Of a stretch of 42,720 nt of DNA, positions 7,731 to 19,143 are shown piece after piece. The translations under genes were made by a program, and so were the position numbers. The notes beneath the pieces are model-generated. The model ran no database searches, was not told where the DNA came from, and saw only the letters and a list, made by a program, of their open reading frames with translations. Origin of the DNA: Crocinitomicaceae bacterium (GTDB lineage: Bacteria > Bacteroidota > Bacteroidia > Flavobacteriales_D > Sanyastnellaceae); contig NZGF01000047.1 of assembly GCA_002690915.1 (NCBI GenBank), positions 1 through 42,720 on the forward strand, given 5' to 3'. The first letter of the stretch is position 1, and each line of letters starts with the position of its first letter.

Positions 7731-9626
7731 ATGTACAAGACCTACGGATTGACCCTTGCACTTTTGCTTTCGGGAGCCGCCTTTAGCGTTAACGCGCAGA
7801 ACATCAGCACATACAACCCGCAGTTGCTTTACGACGGCGTGGGAAGTTTATACGATGCAGAAGTCTTGCGCGAGATGCACGTCACGTTTGAGGACGACAA
7901 CTACCACCAAACCCTGGTTAATGCGTTCTTCAACAATCCTTCGCTTCGGATTCCGGCATCAGTAGAATTGGACGGATTGGCGCTGGACAGCGTTGGAATC
8001 CGGTACAAAGGCAACTCAACGTTTTGCCTGCCCAACGATGAAGGCAGTGTCAAGGTCCCATACAACCTCGATTTCAATTACTGGATCGCCGGGCAAGATT
8101 TACTCGGCTACAACAAGGTCAAATTGGCCAACGCGTGGCTGGATCCTACCTACTGTAAGGAATACGCTGCCAGCCGCATCTACCGAAATTACCTGCCAAC
8201 GCCAGAAATCAACTTGATAAAGCTGTATACCCAAGACGACTACACCGGTCTATACGTGAATACAGAGAGCATCAACCGCCAATTCTTGAACAAACACTTT
8301 GATGAGAATGAGGGGGTGCTGTTCAAGTGCGACGGTGCGGGCGTGTTTTGCGATGAAAACGGAAACGGCACGGAAGGTGGCATCCCGAATTTGCGCTACC
8401 TGGGGGCCGATACTGCCCTCTATTTCGACAGCTACACCATCAAATCGGATAACGGCTGGGCCAAATTGCTTAATCTGATTGAGACCTTGGAATTCAACCC
8501 CGCTGACCTGAATGACGTGCTCAACATCGACCGCGTCCTGTGGGCGATAGCGGCCAATACCGTCGTCAGCAACCTCGACACCTACAACGGCTACTACGTT
8601 CACAATTACTACCTCTACCTCGATGAAGAAGGGCGGTTTCAAATGATTCCGTGGGATTTGGACAACTCGTTTGTCGGCGCCATCATGGGCTGGAGCTACT
8701 GGAGCCCCAACGATGTCTACCACTTCGACCCGTTCTTTACGGGAAATGGGGCGGCGTGGGACTCCCGACCGCTAACAGCATACCTCTTCGGGCAGCCGGA
8801 ACACCGGCAACGCTATTTGGCTCACATCCGTACGATCATGAGCGAATCCATGGGGCTGGGCGGTATTCAACAGACCGTCAATGGCATGCAAAACCTCGTT
8901 GCCGACGCTGCCTCAGATGACAGTAACAGCCTGTTTCCCCTGTCGTTTTTCTCGTCCAATGTGAACAATGCCTTTTGGGCCGACTGGGGATTTGGAGGCA
9001 TCTTGAGTACGGTCGAAGCGCGGATGGAGTTCCTGTCTTCGCACGCCGAAATCAACGTGAGCACACCCCTTCTGTCCGACGCCTATGCAGGCAATGGAAT
9101 CCTCGAGGTGCAGGCCCTCAACGCCGAATCAGTGGACTTGCTGTGGACCAATGCTCCGTATGCGGGGGGATTTGAAACGGTCGCCATGAACGACAACGGC
9201 ACGGGCGGCGATGCCATCGCCGGTGACGGAATGTATTCCGTTGCCCTTCCCGAAGACGCCGAACAGGGGTTCATGTTCTATTTCCGCGCGGGCAATGGCG
9301 ATGGGATCCGGCTCTTGCCCGAGCGCGCTGAGTACGAATACTTCATCTACGAGGGCGCCGTAGATGTCGCGGATGCGACAAGCGACTATGTGGGAGCGTA
9401 CGGTGCTGACTGGGTGCTTACGCCAAACCCTGCAGTGAATGCATTCACTCTGGCCCATTGTGCCGAGCAAGTCCCCGTTACGGTGAGCGACGCCCAAGGA
9501 CGCATCGTTTATGCTTCCATCTGGAATGGCTCTCCCATCGAAATCAGCAGCTGGAAACGCGGCATGTACTTCGTTCAAGTCACCCACGATAACCACACCC
9601 GTGTAGAACGTTTGATTGTGCGCTAA
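7731..9626 (+). CDS. Exported CotH-kinase-family protein with T9SS tail
   Basis: 631 residues. Signal peptide MYKTYGLTLALLLSGAAFSV, cleaved near NAQ. The CotH domain covers about 45-440: VGIRYKGNST, LLGYNKVKLANAW, EINLIKLYTQDDYTGLYVNTE, and the acidic motif MIPWDLDNSF, a close match to the active-site region of CotH protein kinases. A beta-rich region (about 450-545) follows. The C-terminus is a T9SS domain (LTPNPAVNAFTLAH, then RGMYFVQVTHDNHTRVERLIV). The gene is in tandem with the preceding larger CotH protein but is only distantly similar and carries a different C-terminal signal. CotH proteins of spores phosphorylate coat proteins; in Bacteroidota their targets are not established, so any substrate is open. 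Confidence 0.9.
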   Translation: MYKTYGLTLALLLSGAAFSVNAQNISTYNPQLLYDGVGSLYDAEVLREMHVTFEDDNYHQTLVNAFFNNPSLRIPASVELDGLALDSVGIRYKGNSTFCLPNDEGSVKVPYNLDFNYWIAGQDLLGYNKVKLANAWLDPTYCKEYAASRIYRNYLPTPEINLIKLYTQDDYTGLYVNTESINRQFLNKHFDENEGVLFKCDGAGVFCDENGNGTEGGIPNLRYLGADTALYFDSYTIKSDNGWAKLLNLIETLEFNPADLNDVLNIDRVLWAIAANTVVSNLDTYNGYYVHNYYLYLDEEGRFQMIPWDLDNSFVGAIMGWSYWSPNDVYHFDPFFTGNGAAWDSRPLTAYLFGQPEHRQRYLAHIRTIMSESMGLGGIQQTVNGMQNLVADAASDDSNSLFPLSFFSSNVNNAFWADWGFGGILSTVEARMEFLSSHAEINVSTPLLSDAYAGNGILEVQALNAESVDLLWTNAPYAGGFETVAMNDNGTGGDAIAGDGMYSVALPEDAEQGFMFYFRAGNGDGIRLLPERAEYEYFIYEGAVDVADATSDYVGAYGADWVLTPNPAVNAFTLAHCAEQVPVTVSDAQGRIVYASIWNGSPIEISSWKRGMYFVQVTHDNHTRVERLIVR

Positions 9627-9641
9627 AGCCAGCGAATCCGT

Positions 9642-10076
9642 TCAGTCGAGTCGCCGCTTATTGATGCGCTCAATGGGACCTGGACAAGCCTGCATGTGGC
9701 AACTCAAACACCCGCTTACCACATCCGAATAGGTGTCCGGGCCTGGGGCCGCATTAAACGCCTCGATGTGTTTACCGAAGGCCATAGCAAAAGCGGTGTA
9801 GCCCTCCACCAGCATGCTGCTGTCAGTGGGCATCAACTGCGCAAGGTCCATTGGGGTCAAGGCTGCTCCGTCCCAGGCATACTCCTCGGCATGGCGAGCG
9901 AGCAAACTGACCAACTCATCGTCCATGGCACGCATGGCAATGGCCAATTCCGAAGAATGGTTGGGTTGAGGCGGGGCAAGTTTGGCCTGCGGGTGATTAG
10001 GTTCTCCTCCGCAAAAAGCCAATCCAAGGGAAAGGGCCACGATGGCCCAACCGGATGTGCGCGCCGACGCAATCAT
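9642..10076 (-). CDS. Monoheme c-type cytochrome-like lipoprotein
   Basis: 144 residues. The signal peptide ends in a lipobox with Cys22 (GLAFC-GGE). The mature part is helical, and a single CxxCH heme-attachment motif lies close to the C-terminus (Cys123, Cys126, His127 in SGCLSCHMQ). This resembles cytochrome c'/c-556-like four-helix proteins, where the heme motif is C-terminal. The preceding helices (IAMRAMDDELVSLLARHAEEY, in part) fit that fold. It starts 3 bp after the stop of the DUF4920 gene, so the two form an operon. Likely a periplasmic-side membrane-anchored electron carrier or sensor; the partner is unknown. Confidence 0.75.
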   Translation of the reverse strand: MIASARTSGWAIVALSLGLAFCGGEPNHPQAKLAPPQPNHSSELAIAMRAMDDELVSLLARHAEEYAWDGAALTPMDLAQLMPTDSSMLVEGYTAFAMAFGKHIEAFNAAPGPDTYSDVVSGCLSCHMQACPGPIERINKRRLD

Positions 10077-10079
10077 GCC

Positions 10080-10583
10080 TCAATCTTCGATCATGACACC
10101 GGTGGCCGTGAAGGCCAGGCGCAGCTCGGGTTCCGTGATGGCTGCGATGGCATCTTCCGATGCCCCAGCATCTTCGGCATAGTGCTTCAGCATGGCGACC
10201 TCGATGGTATCGAAGAAGGCTTCCCCTTCCATAACCGTGCGCTTTCCCTCAGCTCCTTCGGTGGGCACGAAGAATCCGTAATCCTGAAACCGAACGAACA
10301 CCGTGTCCTCACCCGAAGCCACGTCCATCCAACATCCCTTTTTGGCACACGTAGCCGTCACTTCGCCTTCAAATTTGACCTGGGCCCGGCCACTCCCCGC
10401 CAAGGCAGCGCGCAATCCCGAGGCGTCCAATGCGCCGTCCAACTCAATGACAGAACCGTAGTAGGTTTGATTTTCGGCAGCCGATGCAGCGTCAGTGGCG
10501 GTGTCCGCAGAACCGCAGGCGGCAATTGAAAACAGAGCAACACCGTAAGCCATGCTGCGAGCAATGTTTAGGGTTTTCTTCAT
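10080..10583 (-). CDS. DUF4920-family lipoprotein
   Basis: 167 residues from ATG at 10583; upstream in-frame codons were ignored because MKKTLNIARSMAYGVALFSIAAC-G is a clear lipoprotein signal. The core GRAQVKFEGEVTATCAKKGCWMDV matches the DUF4920 signature (KVCQKKGCWM type), followed by VRFQDYGFFVP and VMEGEAFFDTIEV. These small lipoproteins are common in Bacteroidota. The two conserved Cys suggest metal or redox chemistry, but no function is established. It is followed 3 bp later by the monoheme lipoprotein and is divergent from the phosphatase-like gene over a 91-bp gap. Confidence 0.8.
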   Translation of the reverse strand: MKKTLNIARSMAYGVALFSIAACGSADTATDAASAAENQTYYGSVIELDGALDASGLRAALAGSGRAQVKFEGEVTATCAKKGCWMDVASGEDTVFVRFQDYGFFVPTEGAEGKRTVMEGEAFFDTIEVAMLKHYAEDAGASEDAIAAITEPELRLAFTATGVMIED

Positions 10584-10646
10584 GAATCGAAGGTACTGCA
10601 GGTTTGGGCCATATTCAGCGACTTCTGTCACCGAGGTAAAATGGCT

Positions 10647-10654
10647 TAAGTTTG
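10647..10654 (+). promoter_or_regulatory. Bacteroidota -7 box (TAnnTTTG)
   Basis: TAAGTTTG matches the TAnnTTTG consensus exactly and ends 20 bp before the ATG at 10675. A degenerate CTG at 10625-10627 lies 19 bp upstream, in the position of the -33 element. This supports 10675 as the translation start of the phosphatase-like gene. Confidence 0.55.
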
Positions 10655-10674
10655 AAAACGCTAGTTCTTTACCC

Positions 10675-12531
10675 ATGCACTATTATACGCTCATTGCACT
10701 CGCCCTTCTTTTCGCTGCTAACCCGCTTTTCAGCCAAGATTCACGGGTGCTCATTATCGGATTGGACGGGCTACGCTCGGACTGCCTCGATGCGGCCGAC
10801 ACCCCTGCGCTCGACGAACTGATTGAAAATGGGGTCTTCAGTCCCGATGCGCTGAACAACGACATCACGTACAGTGGTCCCGGTTGGTCCGCTATGGTAT
10901 GCGGAGCTTGGTCTGACGCCCACGGCGTCACCAACAACGATTTCACCGGGAGCAACTACGCGGCCTATCCCTCCTTCCTGGGACGCCTGGAATCGATCAA
11001 TCCCGAACTCAACACCTATTCCATTTGCCACTGGTCACCGATCAACGATTACATCCAGGGCGATATTGTCGATGAGTCCATCAACGCCGAGGGCGACCAG
11101 GCGGTTGCTGACGCAGCGACCGCTATTTTGGAAGGTGGCGACCCACACGCCATGTTTTTGCATTTCGATAATGTGGATCTCGCCGGCCACAGCAATGGTT
11201 TCAGTCCAAATGTACCCGCTTACTTAGAGGCCATCGAAACTGTTGACAACCACGTAGCCGAAGTGGTATCCGCTTTGACCAATCGTCCCAATTATGCCCA
11301 GGAAAACTGGTTAATCCTCACCTCAACAGATCATGGGGGCATCGGCTACGGACACGGCGGTGAATCCATCGATGAGCAAATCATCTTTTTCAGTGCGAGT
11401 GGGCTATCGGTTGTTCCGCAGCTCGTTGTAAAGGATACGCTTGAAATCCAACCCCCACCGGAGAATTGTGTGGAACCTGGCGCAGCAGAACTGCTATTCG
11501 AGGGCAATGGAGATGCGGTGCACATCACCGAAAATCCGCTGCTCTCCCTCGGAACCGAGCAGAACTTCACCATCGAAGTGCGAATTCGCACGGAAGCAAC
11601 AGCAGACGTCGCCATTGTAGGCAACAAAGACTGGGATTCCGGTTTCAATCCGGGATTTGTCTTCTCCTTTGAATACCCCAACGGACCGGCTTGGAAAGTC
11701 AACGTCGGTGATGGAGAGAACCGAGCAGATGTAGACGGAGCGGCAGGCATTTCGGATGGGCAGTGGCACACGTTGTCGTGCTCATTTGACCGAGACGGAA
11801 CCATGCGCTTGTACACCGACGGCATCTTCTCAGCAGAGGAAGACATCAGTGGCATCGGCAACCTCGATGTTGGTGAGGGCTGGTTTTTTGGATCAGACAT
11901 CGACGGCGGCTACAGTTATACGGGTGCCATTGCTGAAGTCCGATTCTGGCATGGCATCTTAGACGATGCCACCATCCTCGACTGGCACTGCAGTGCTTTG
12001 AACGAAGCCCACCCTGCTTGGGAAGCACTTCAAGGGCACTGGCAACTCACCGAAGGCGCTGGCACAAACATAAATTCCACGGCCAATACGGAGCTTTTGG
12101 GCACAGCAAACGGAACGCTTTGGCAGGTCCCGGAATCATTGATTGTGTTCGACTACAGCAACACTCCGCGCATTGTCGACGTCGCTGTGACGGCCCTGGA
12201 TCACATGTGTGTGACCATCGATCCCGATTGGAACCTCGCTGGGATTTCTTGGGTGGATGGATGCAACAGCGCTGATGTCTTCGATGGAGATCGGTGTTTC
12301 ATCGATGCTCGAATTTTCCCGAATCCCGGTTCTGAGTCCTTCCATATCACCGGCATCACACCAGGTGCTGACGTGGAGGTATACCATCCGAACGGCAAGT
12401 GCATTCACAAAACAAGGCCGGGCGCGACCTCCGGACACATTGCACCCGGCAGTTCCGAGCCGGGCATGTACCTCATCCGCGTTGTCGATGGAGAAAGACA
12501 CCGCACCCTACGGTGGATTCATCAAGATTGA
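10675..12531 (+). CDS. Secreted alkaline-phosphatase-superfamily hydrolase with LamG-like domain and T9SS tail
   Basis: 618 residues from ATG at 10675, chosen because the signal peptide (YTLIALALLFAANPLFSQ) begins there and a -7 box lies just upstream. Residues about 22-255 have the nucleotide pyrophosphatase/phosphodiesterase layout: metal Asp in IIGLDGLRSD, a nucleophile Ser/Thr region in YSGPGWSAMVCG, HFDNVDLAGHSNG and STDHGGIGYGHGG supplying Asp/His ligands. A concanavalin-like LamG domain follows (about 275-450: FTIEVRIRTEA, DGQWHTLSCSFDRDGTMRLYTDG). The end is a T9SS domain (IFPNPGSESF, then PGMYLIRVV). It probably removes or transfers phosphoryl or sulfuryl groups outside the cell; the substrate is not readable from sequence. 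Confidence 0.87.
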   Translation: MHYYTLIALALLFAANPLFSQDSRVLIIGLDGLRSDCLDAADTPALDELIENGVFSPDALNNDITYSGPGWSAMVCGAWSDAHGVTNNDFTGSNYAAYPSFLGRLESINPELNTYSICHWSPINDYIQGDIVDESINAEGDQAVADAATAILEGGDPHAMFLHFDNVDLAGHSNGFSPNVPAYLEAIETVDNHVAEVVSALTNRPNYAQENWLILTSTDHGGIGYGHGGESIDEQIIFFSASGLSVVPQLVVKDTLEIQPPPENCVEPGAAELLFEGNGDAVHITENPLLSLGTEQNFTIEVRIRTEATADVAIVGNKDWDSGFNPGFVFSFEYPNGPAWKVNVGDGENRADVDGAAGISDGQWHTLSCSFDRDGTMRLYTDGIFSAEEDISGIGNLDVGEGWFFGSDIDGGYSYTGAIAEVRFWHGILDDATILDWHCSALNEAHPAWEALQGHWQLTEGAGTNINSTANTELLGTANGTLWQVPESLIVFDYSNTPRIVDVAVTALDHMCVTIDPDWNLAGISWVDGCNSADVFDGDRCFIDARIFPNPGSESFHITGITPGADVEVYHPNGKCIHKTRPGATSGHIAPGSSEPGMYLIRVVDGERHRTLRWIHQD

Positions 12532-12711
12532 GACTCATTTCGAACGATAATCTTTTCGTGCCTTGAAATGGGTCCGAAGCGCCTATTCATTGCATAAAGT
12601 GGGCGAATCGAATGACCCCGAACCGATGGAAGAGTCATGAGCTATGCCTTCCGGAAAGCACTCCACATCATCAATGACACTTACATCAAGACGAAAACAA
12701 CTGAACTGGTC

Positions 12712-14081
12712 TCAAACCGTCATTGAAAACACCTTGGTTGTCGGTGCCTTACGAAGCAATTCCAGGTCAAGGGCCATACAAACGTTGCGAACAAATGGTC
12801 GCCCTTTTGGTGTGACGCTCAGATGAAAGCCGTTGCGCTCGACCAAACCATCCTTCTCCATTTCATCCAGTTTCTCAAGGCAAGTCTGCAGCGCTGGAAA
12901 GCGGTCAACCTCGGACTCGAATGAAGTTTGAAATTGACACATGAGTTGCAAGATGTGCTTGCGGATTACGAGGTCCTCATCGCTCAACATATGGCCTCTA
13001 AATACCGGGATTTCGTCGTTCAAGGCTTGTTGCTCATATGCGGAAGTTGTTTTCACATTTTGCGCGAAACCACCCCAAGAATCGCTGATGGATGACATCC
13101 CCAAACCAATCATCAATCGTGTTTTCCCTGAAGTGTATCCCATGAAGTTCCGGTGCAACGTGCCTGCGTGGTATGCCTCGGCCAGGCTATCTTCTGGTAA
13201 GGCGAAGTGATCCATGCCTATTTCCTCATAGCCCAGGGCAAGAAACCGTTCTTTTCCTATTTCATAAAGCTTTCGTTTCCCTTCATTTGACGGCAAATCT
13301 TTCTCGTCGTAACCGCGCTGACCGGTCCCCTTGATCCACGGCACATGAGCATAACTATAAAAGGCGATTCGATCCGGTCGCAATTCAGCGGTCAAATCAA
13401 TCGTGCGTTGCATCGCAGATTCCGATTGGTGTGGGAGACCAAAAACCAGGTCATGGCTGACGGACTGATACCCTACTTCCCGACTCATCTCGGTCACTGA
13501 TCGCACGTCCTCGAAAGACTGAATGCGGTTGATGGCCTTTTGGACGATTGGGTCATAATCCTGTATGCCAAAACTGTTTCGGGTGAATCCGAGCGAATGT
13601 AAAACTTCAAGGTGAGCACGGGTAGTGTTATTGGGATGGGCCTCAAAACTGTACAGTGGTGCCTCACATTGATCCGCGTGTTCAAACAAACCCTCAATCA
13701 AATCACGTAAATGATCTGGCGAAAAGAAAGTCGGCGTGCCTCCGCCCAAGTGCAATTCCTTGATGCGGGGTCTTGCACCGAATACGCGCAGGTAACTCCT
13801 CCATTCAGCCAATACCGCTTTGACATATGGGGACTCCACTGAATGCCTCTTGGTGATGTGCTTATGGCATCCGCAAAAGGTGCACAGTGATTCACAAAAT
13901 GGCAGGTGGATGTAGACGCTGATTCCTTCGTCGTCATTGGATTCGGTAAATGCCGTCGCTACGCTCGCCAACCACCGGTCCGAGTCGAACGTATCGCTTT
14001 TCCAATAAGGCACCGTTGGGTAGCTTGTGTAGCGGGGCCCCGGAACATTGTACTTGCGAATCAGGTGTTTATCAAAGGCCA

Positions 14082-14082
<1 letters not shown>
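12712..14082 (-). CDS. hemN: Oxygen-independent coproporphyrinogen III oxidase
   Basis: 456 residues, the usual HemN length. This radical-SAM enzyme converts coproporphyrinogen III to protoporphyrinogen IX without oxygen. The 4Fe-4S/SAM motif is intact: Cys63, Cys67, Cys70 and the extra Cys72 (CESLCTFCGC) typical of true HemN rather than HemW. LHLGGGTPTFF and the HemN C-terminal domain are also present. It is the last gene of the hem operon; its ATG overlaps the hemB stop by one base. No oxygen-dependent hemF is in the window. After the stop codon there are about 180 bp without a convincing hairpin. Confidence 0.95.
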
Positions 14083-16074
<1,992 letters not shown>

Positions 16075-16078
<4 letters not shown>

Positions 16079-16710
16079 GGTCTTAGTGTTGCAATCACGA
16101 GGTCAACAACGCTTTCTCGTGATGGGTGTGTAACAAACAAAGCTTCGTGGCCAAAAGTTCGAGCCGCCTCAGCAGTGGTGGGTCCGATGCAAAAGGCACG
16201 TGGGCGGCAGGTATTCGCCGCATGAAAACTCTTAACACCAGTTGGGCTGAAAAACAGAACAGCCGCCACCTCGGGATTCACGCTGATCCCATTTGGAAGG
16301 GTGTCATAGACTTCCACAACTTGCAAGGCACGTCCAGCTTCTGCAAACCCTTTCTCAATGGTTGGCATCCGCGTCGACCCACATAAAAACGTGCAGGGCG
16401 CGTCGAGTCGCAGGGCATCGCGCATGAGCGAATGGGCATTGGCATGAATCGAGTGCACCTTGGCTCCGTGCGCTTTCAATTGCTCAGCAGTACGTTCTCC
16501 AACACAAAGGACTGAGCGTCCTTCCCAGTTGCAACCGTGCAACGCATTCTGACTGCTTACCAGGACCGTATCGTGCATCACAGGTTCACACTGGGTTCTG
16601 GGCATGATACTCACAAAATCGTGGTCCATACAGTCCAGCCCAGCATTCGCAAGCCTTCGAATCGATGGGGCGGACAGGGCTTTTGTCGATACAACGCTAA
16701 TCCGATCCAT
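16075..16710 (-). CDS. hemD: Uroporphyrinogen-III synthase
   Basis: 211 residues, slightly short for a fast-evolving family. It inverts ring D while cyclising hydroxymethylbilane. Assignment rests on position between hemC and hemE and on weak family features: the N-terminal [15 protein letters not shown] strand-helix, FTSQNA-like [34 protein letters not shown], and [12 protein letters not shown] with [13 protein letters not shown] near the end. The FSPTGVKSF and GPTTAEAA blocks are typical of HemD. It overlaps hemC by 14 bp and hemE by 4 bp, so it is part of one polycistronic unit. Confidence 0.88.
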
Positions 16711-17599
16711 GTTCGCTGGATTTAATGGCGTCCATAATTGCGCGTCCCCCCATGTTCAGTAGCTCTTCAGCCCACAAACTCCCCAACTCAGACCGAGCGT
16801 GAGCATCCTTTCGCTCAATCCGTATTTCTTTTGATCCATCCAGGGCATGTAAACATCCTGTGAATTCTACCTTCTCTCCTTCTACCTTGGCATAAGCACC
16901 AATTGGCGCTGAACACCCGCCCTCTAGTCCGAACAAAAATGCACGTTCAATCGATGTAGCCAATTGTGATGGTGCATGGTTCAGAGAAGCGACGAGTTTC
17001 TTTATTTCCTGTTTCCCCTCCCGTCCAATGATGACAATTGCACCTTGTGCGGGCGCAGCGATCATCCAATCCAAGTCAACGACTTCGCGCACCTTATCAC
17101 GCAACTGCAAACGCTCCAATCCAGCAGCAGCAAACACGCCTCCTCGCCATGGATTATTCGCAACACGTGCTAGCCTCGTTTCGACATTGCCTCGAAGACC
17201 CACAATTTGATGATGCGGGAAGCGGTGCAACCATTGTGCTTTCCGCCGAATACTGCCCGTAGCTAAGATGTTAGAGTCAACATCATTGCCAACCAAGACA
17301 TCGTGGTGATTGGCCCTTTCAAGAACGGCCCAGGTTTCCAATGGAGGGAGAAGTTGCGTGGGTACGTCTTTCATACTGTGTACCGCGACATCAACCTCTC
17401 CAGCGATTAACGCATCGTCCAATGCCTTGGTGAAGATTCCGGTGCCCATAGACTGCAGAGGCCGATCTTGAATCTGGTCACCCTTGGTTTGAATGATACA
17501 AACTTCAACGTCGACTCCTACCGAACGCAAAGCCTTGGAGACTGTTTGGGCTTGAAATAAAGCCAGGTTGCTTCCGCGCGTTCCAATCCGGATCGTCAT
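16697..17599 (-). CDS. hemC: Hydroxymethylbilane synthase (porphobilinogen deaminase)
   Basis: 300 residues. It polymerises four porphobilinogens into hydroxymethylbilane. The N-terminus IRIGTRGSNLALFQA is diagnostic. The catalytic Asp lies in HSMKDVP (Asp78), and the dipyrromethane cofactor Cys is Cys229 in LEGGCSAPIGAYA. The Arg-rich GSIRRKAQW and GLRGNVETRL segments are intact. The start overlaps the hemA stop by 4 bp and the end overlaps hemD by 14 bp. It follows hemA in the usual order. Confidence 0.96.
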   Translation of the reverse strand: MTIRIGTRGSNLALFQAQTVSKALRSVGVDVEVCIIQTKGDQIQDRPLQSMGTGIFTKALDDALIAGEVDVAVHSMKDVPTQLLPPLETWAVLERANHHDVLVGNDVDSNILATGSIRRKAQWLHRFPHHQIVGLRGNVETRLARVANNPWRGGVFAAAGLERLQLRDKVREVVDLDWMIAAPAQGAIVIIGREGKQEIKKLVASLNHAPSQLATSIERAFLFGLEGGCSAPIGAYAKVEGEKVEFTGCLHALDGSKEIRIERKDAHARSELGSLWAEELLNMGGRAIMDAIKSSEHGSD

Positions 17600-18846
17600 A
17601 CAGTGCCATTTTGGCCATTGAAAACGCGTTGGAGCATCTCCATATCGTCCTCTACTGAGCCGCTCTGGGTTCGTAAATACGTCGCTACTTGGTTGGTTAC
17701 CTTTTGGATTAGCCTATCTGTCAAATGGACAGCAGAATCAGCCTCTACACCATCACAATTTTGCATTCGACTCAATTCAATATCGCGGTAGCTCTTCAAA
17801 TTCTGAGACAGCATACCCAGCAACGGTGCAACGTGTTGAGTTTGCACCCATGTATCAAGGTTCGTAAACTCTTCATCCACGATCGCATTGGCTTTGGGAA
17901 TGTGGTCTTGGCGTGCATCCATCTGCTGCTTGGCATATGCACTGATTTGATCCACATTCAACAAGGTGACGCCGGACAAAGCTCCAATTGCAGGATCCAC
18001 ATTTCTTGGCATGCTCATATCCAAAATCAAAAGCTCCTGCTGCGCTCCAACCATATCAATCGGCACGGTGTATTTCTGTGCGCCTGTGGCTACAATCAAA
18101 ACCCTCGCATGCTTCACGGCCTGTCCTAGGTTCTCGACAGAACGACTAATGAATCCATGCTCCGCAGCAGCTTCATTGGATTTGAGTTCGTCGCGGTTGA
18201 TGACCGTGATGGTCGCACCACGGGCGTGTTTCGCCAAATTCTTGCACGTGTTTCGCCCCAGCTTACCCAAACCGAACAACACCACATTGACACCTTCTAG
18301 GTTTGATAATTCGGAGCGCAAATAGTGAATAGCGCTGAAGGCTACGGAGGTCGCACCGGAGCTGAGACCGGTCTCGGTCTTCACTCTTTTGCTCGCTTTG
18401 AGCGCCGAAGAAACAACTCGATCAAGGAAAGGAACAGGCGTTCCCAATTGCTGCGTGAGTTTAAACGCAGCTTTCAACTGTCCTGTAATTTCTGTATCTC
18501 CTATGATTTGCGATTCCAACGAACAAGCAACACGGAAAAGATGCCTCACCGCTTCTTTGCCAGACAAGTTTCTACACGATGACCCCCAGATGGCATCTTC
18601 CACTCCGATGAATCGACGTAGAATCGACGATGCGAGGTCATGGGCGAGGTTCGTCCAGTAGCACTCCAAGCGGTTGCAGGTGGCTAGGACCATCACATCG
18701 CTCGCTCCGGCTCTCGTCATTTCCGTTATTACCTGGGCTCGAATCCCTTCGGAAAGGCTGAACTTTTCACGCGTTTCCACGTTTGCTTTGTCGAACGCAA
18801 CGCTAATTGCTCCAAAGCGAGACAGGGCCTCTTCAATCCTTCGCAT
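17596..18846 (-). CDS. hemA: Glutamyl-tRNA reductase
   Basis: 416 residues from ATG at 18846; a TTG two codons upstream is less likely. It reduces glutamyl-tRNA(Glu) to glutamate-1-semialdehyde, the first committed step of C5-pathway tetrapyrrole synthesis. The catalytic Cys is in LATCNRLECYW (Cys57). The segment SQIIGDTEITGQLKAAF has Asp where many groups have Glu, a form I associate with Bacteroidota enzymes. The NADPH domain has LFGLGKLGRNT. A C-terminal dimerisation helix region follows. First gene of the hem operon, divergent from hemL. A perfect TAATTTTG -7-type box sits only 3 bp upstream of the ATG and would imply a near-leaderless transcript. Confidence 0.95.
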   Translation of the reverse strand: MRRIEEALSRFGAISVAFDKANVETREKFSLSEGIRAQVITEMTRAGASDVMVLATCNRLECYWTNLAHDLASSILRRFIGVEDAIWGSSCRNLSGKEAVRHLFRVACSLESQIIGDTEITGQLKAAFKLTQQLGTPVPFLDRVVSSALKASKRVKTETGLSSGATSVAFSAIHYLRSELSNLEGVNVVLFGLGKLGRNTCKNLAKHARGATITVINRDELKSNEAAAEHGFISRSVENLGQAVKHARVLIVATGAQKYTVPIDMVGAQQELLILDMSMPRNVDPAIGALSGVTLLNVDQISAYAKQQMDARQDHIPKANAIVDEEFTNLDTWVQTQHVAPLLGMLSQNLKSYRDIELSRMQNCDGVEADSAVHLTDRLIQKVTNQVATYLRTQSGSVEDDMEMLQRVFNGQNGTV

Positions 18847-19143
18847 ATTCAAAATTACTCCGCGTCCTCTCCACCCGACGCTCTAAAACGTAACGAAAGT
18901 GTCACAGGTCCTTAAAATGCATGAGAACAATGCTTCATTTCAGGCGGTTTCACTTCTTTTGCAACTGCATAAAGGAAAAAACACCGCATAGCCATAGTAG
19001 ATGGGTAATTTCTTATCAATCTGGGTATATCCAAATGACCAGAAAAGCAGCCCTACCTAGATGAGTTGCAGAAACCTCCCCGAGCAGTCGACCAATCCTC
19101 CCCCTGCGCACCCCTATCGCGCAAGGCATCATTTTGACATCGC
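18847..19143. other. Divergent hemA/hemL intergenic region, no gene seen
   Basis: Just under 300 bp separate the hem operon from hemL. No convincing ORF, hairpin or repeat is visible. A TAATTTTG box abuts hemA and a TCATTTTG (7 of 8 to the TAnnTTTG box) abuts hemL at about 19130. The region probably holds both promoters and any shared control of heme synthesis, but no operator can be named. Confidence 0.5.
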
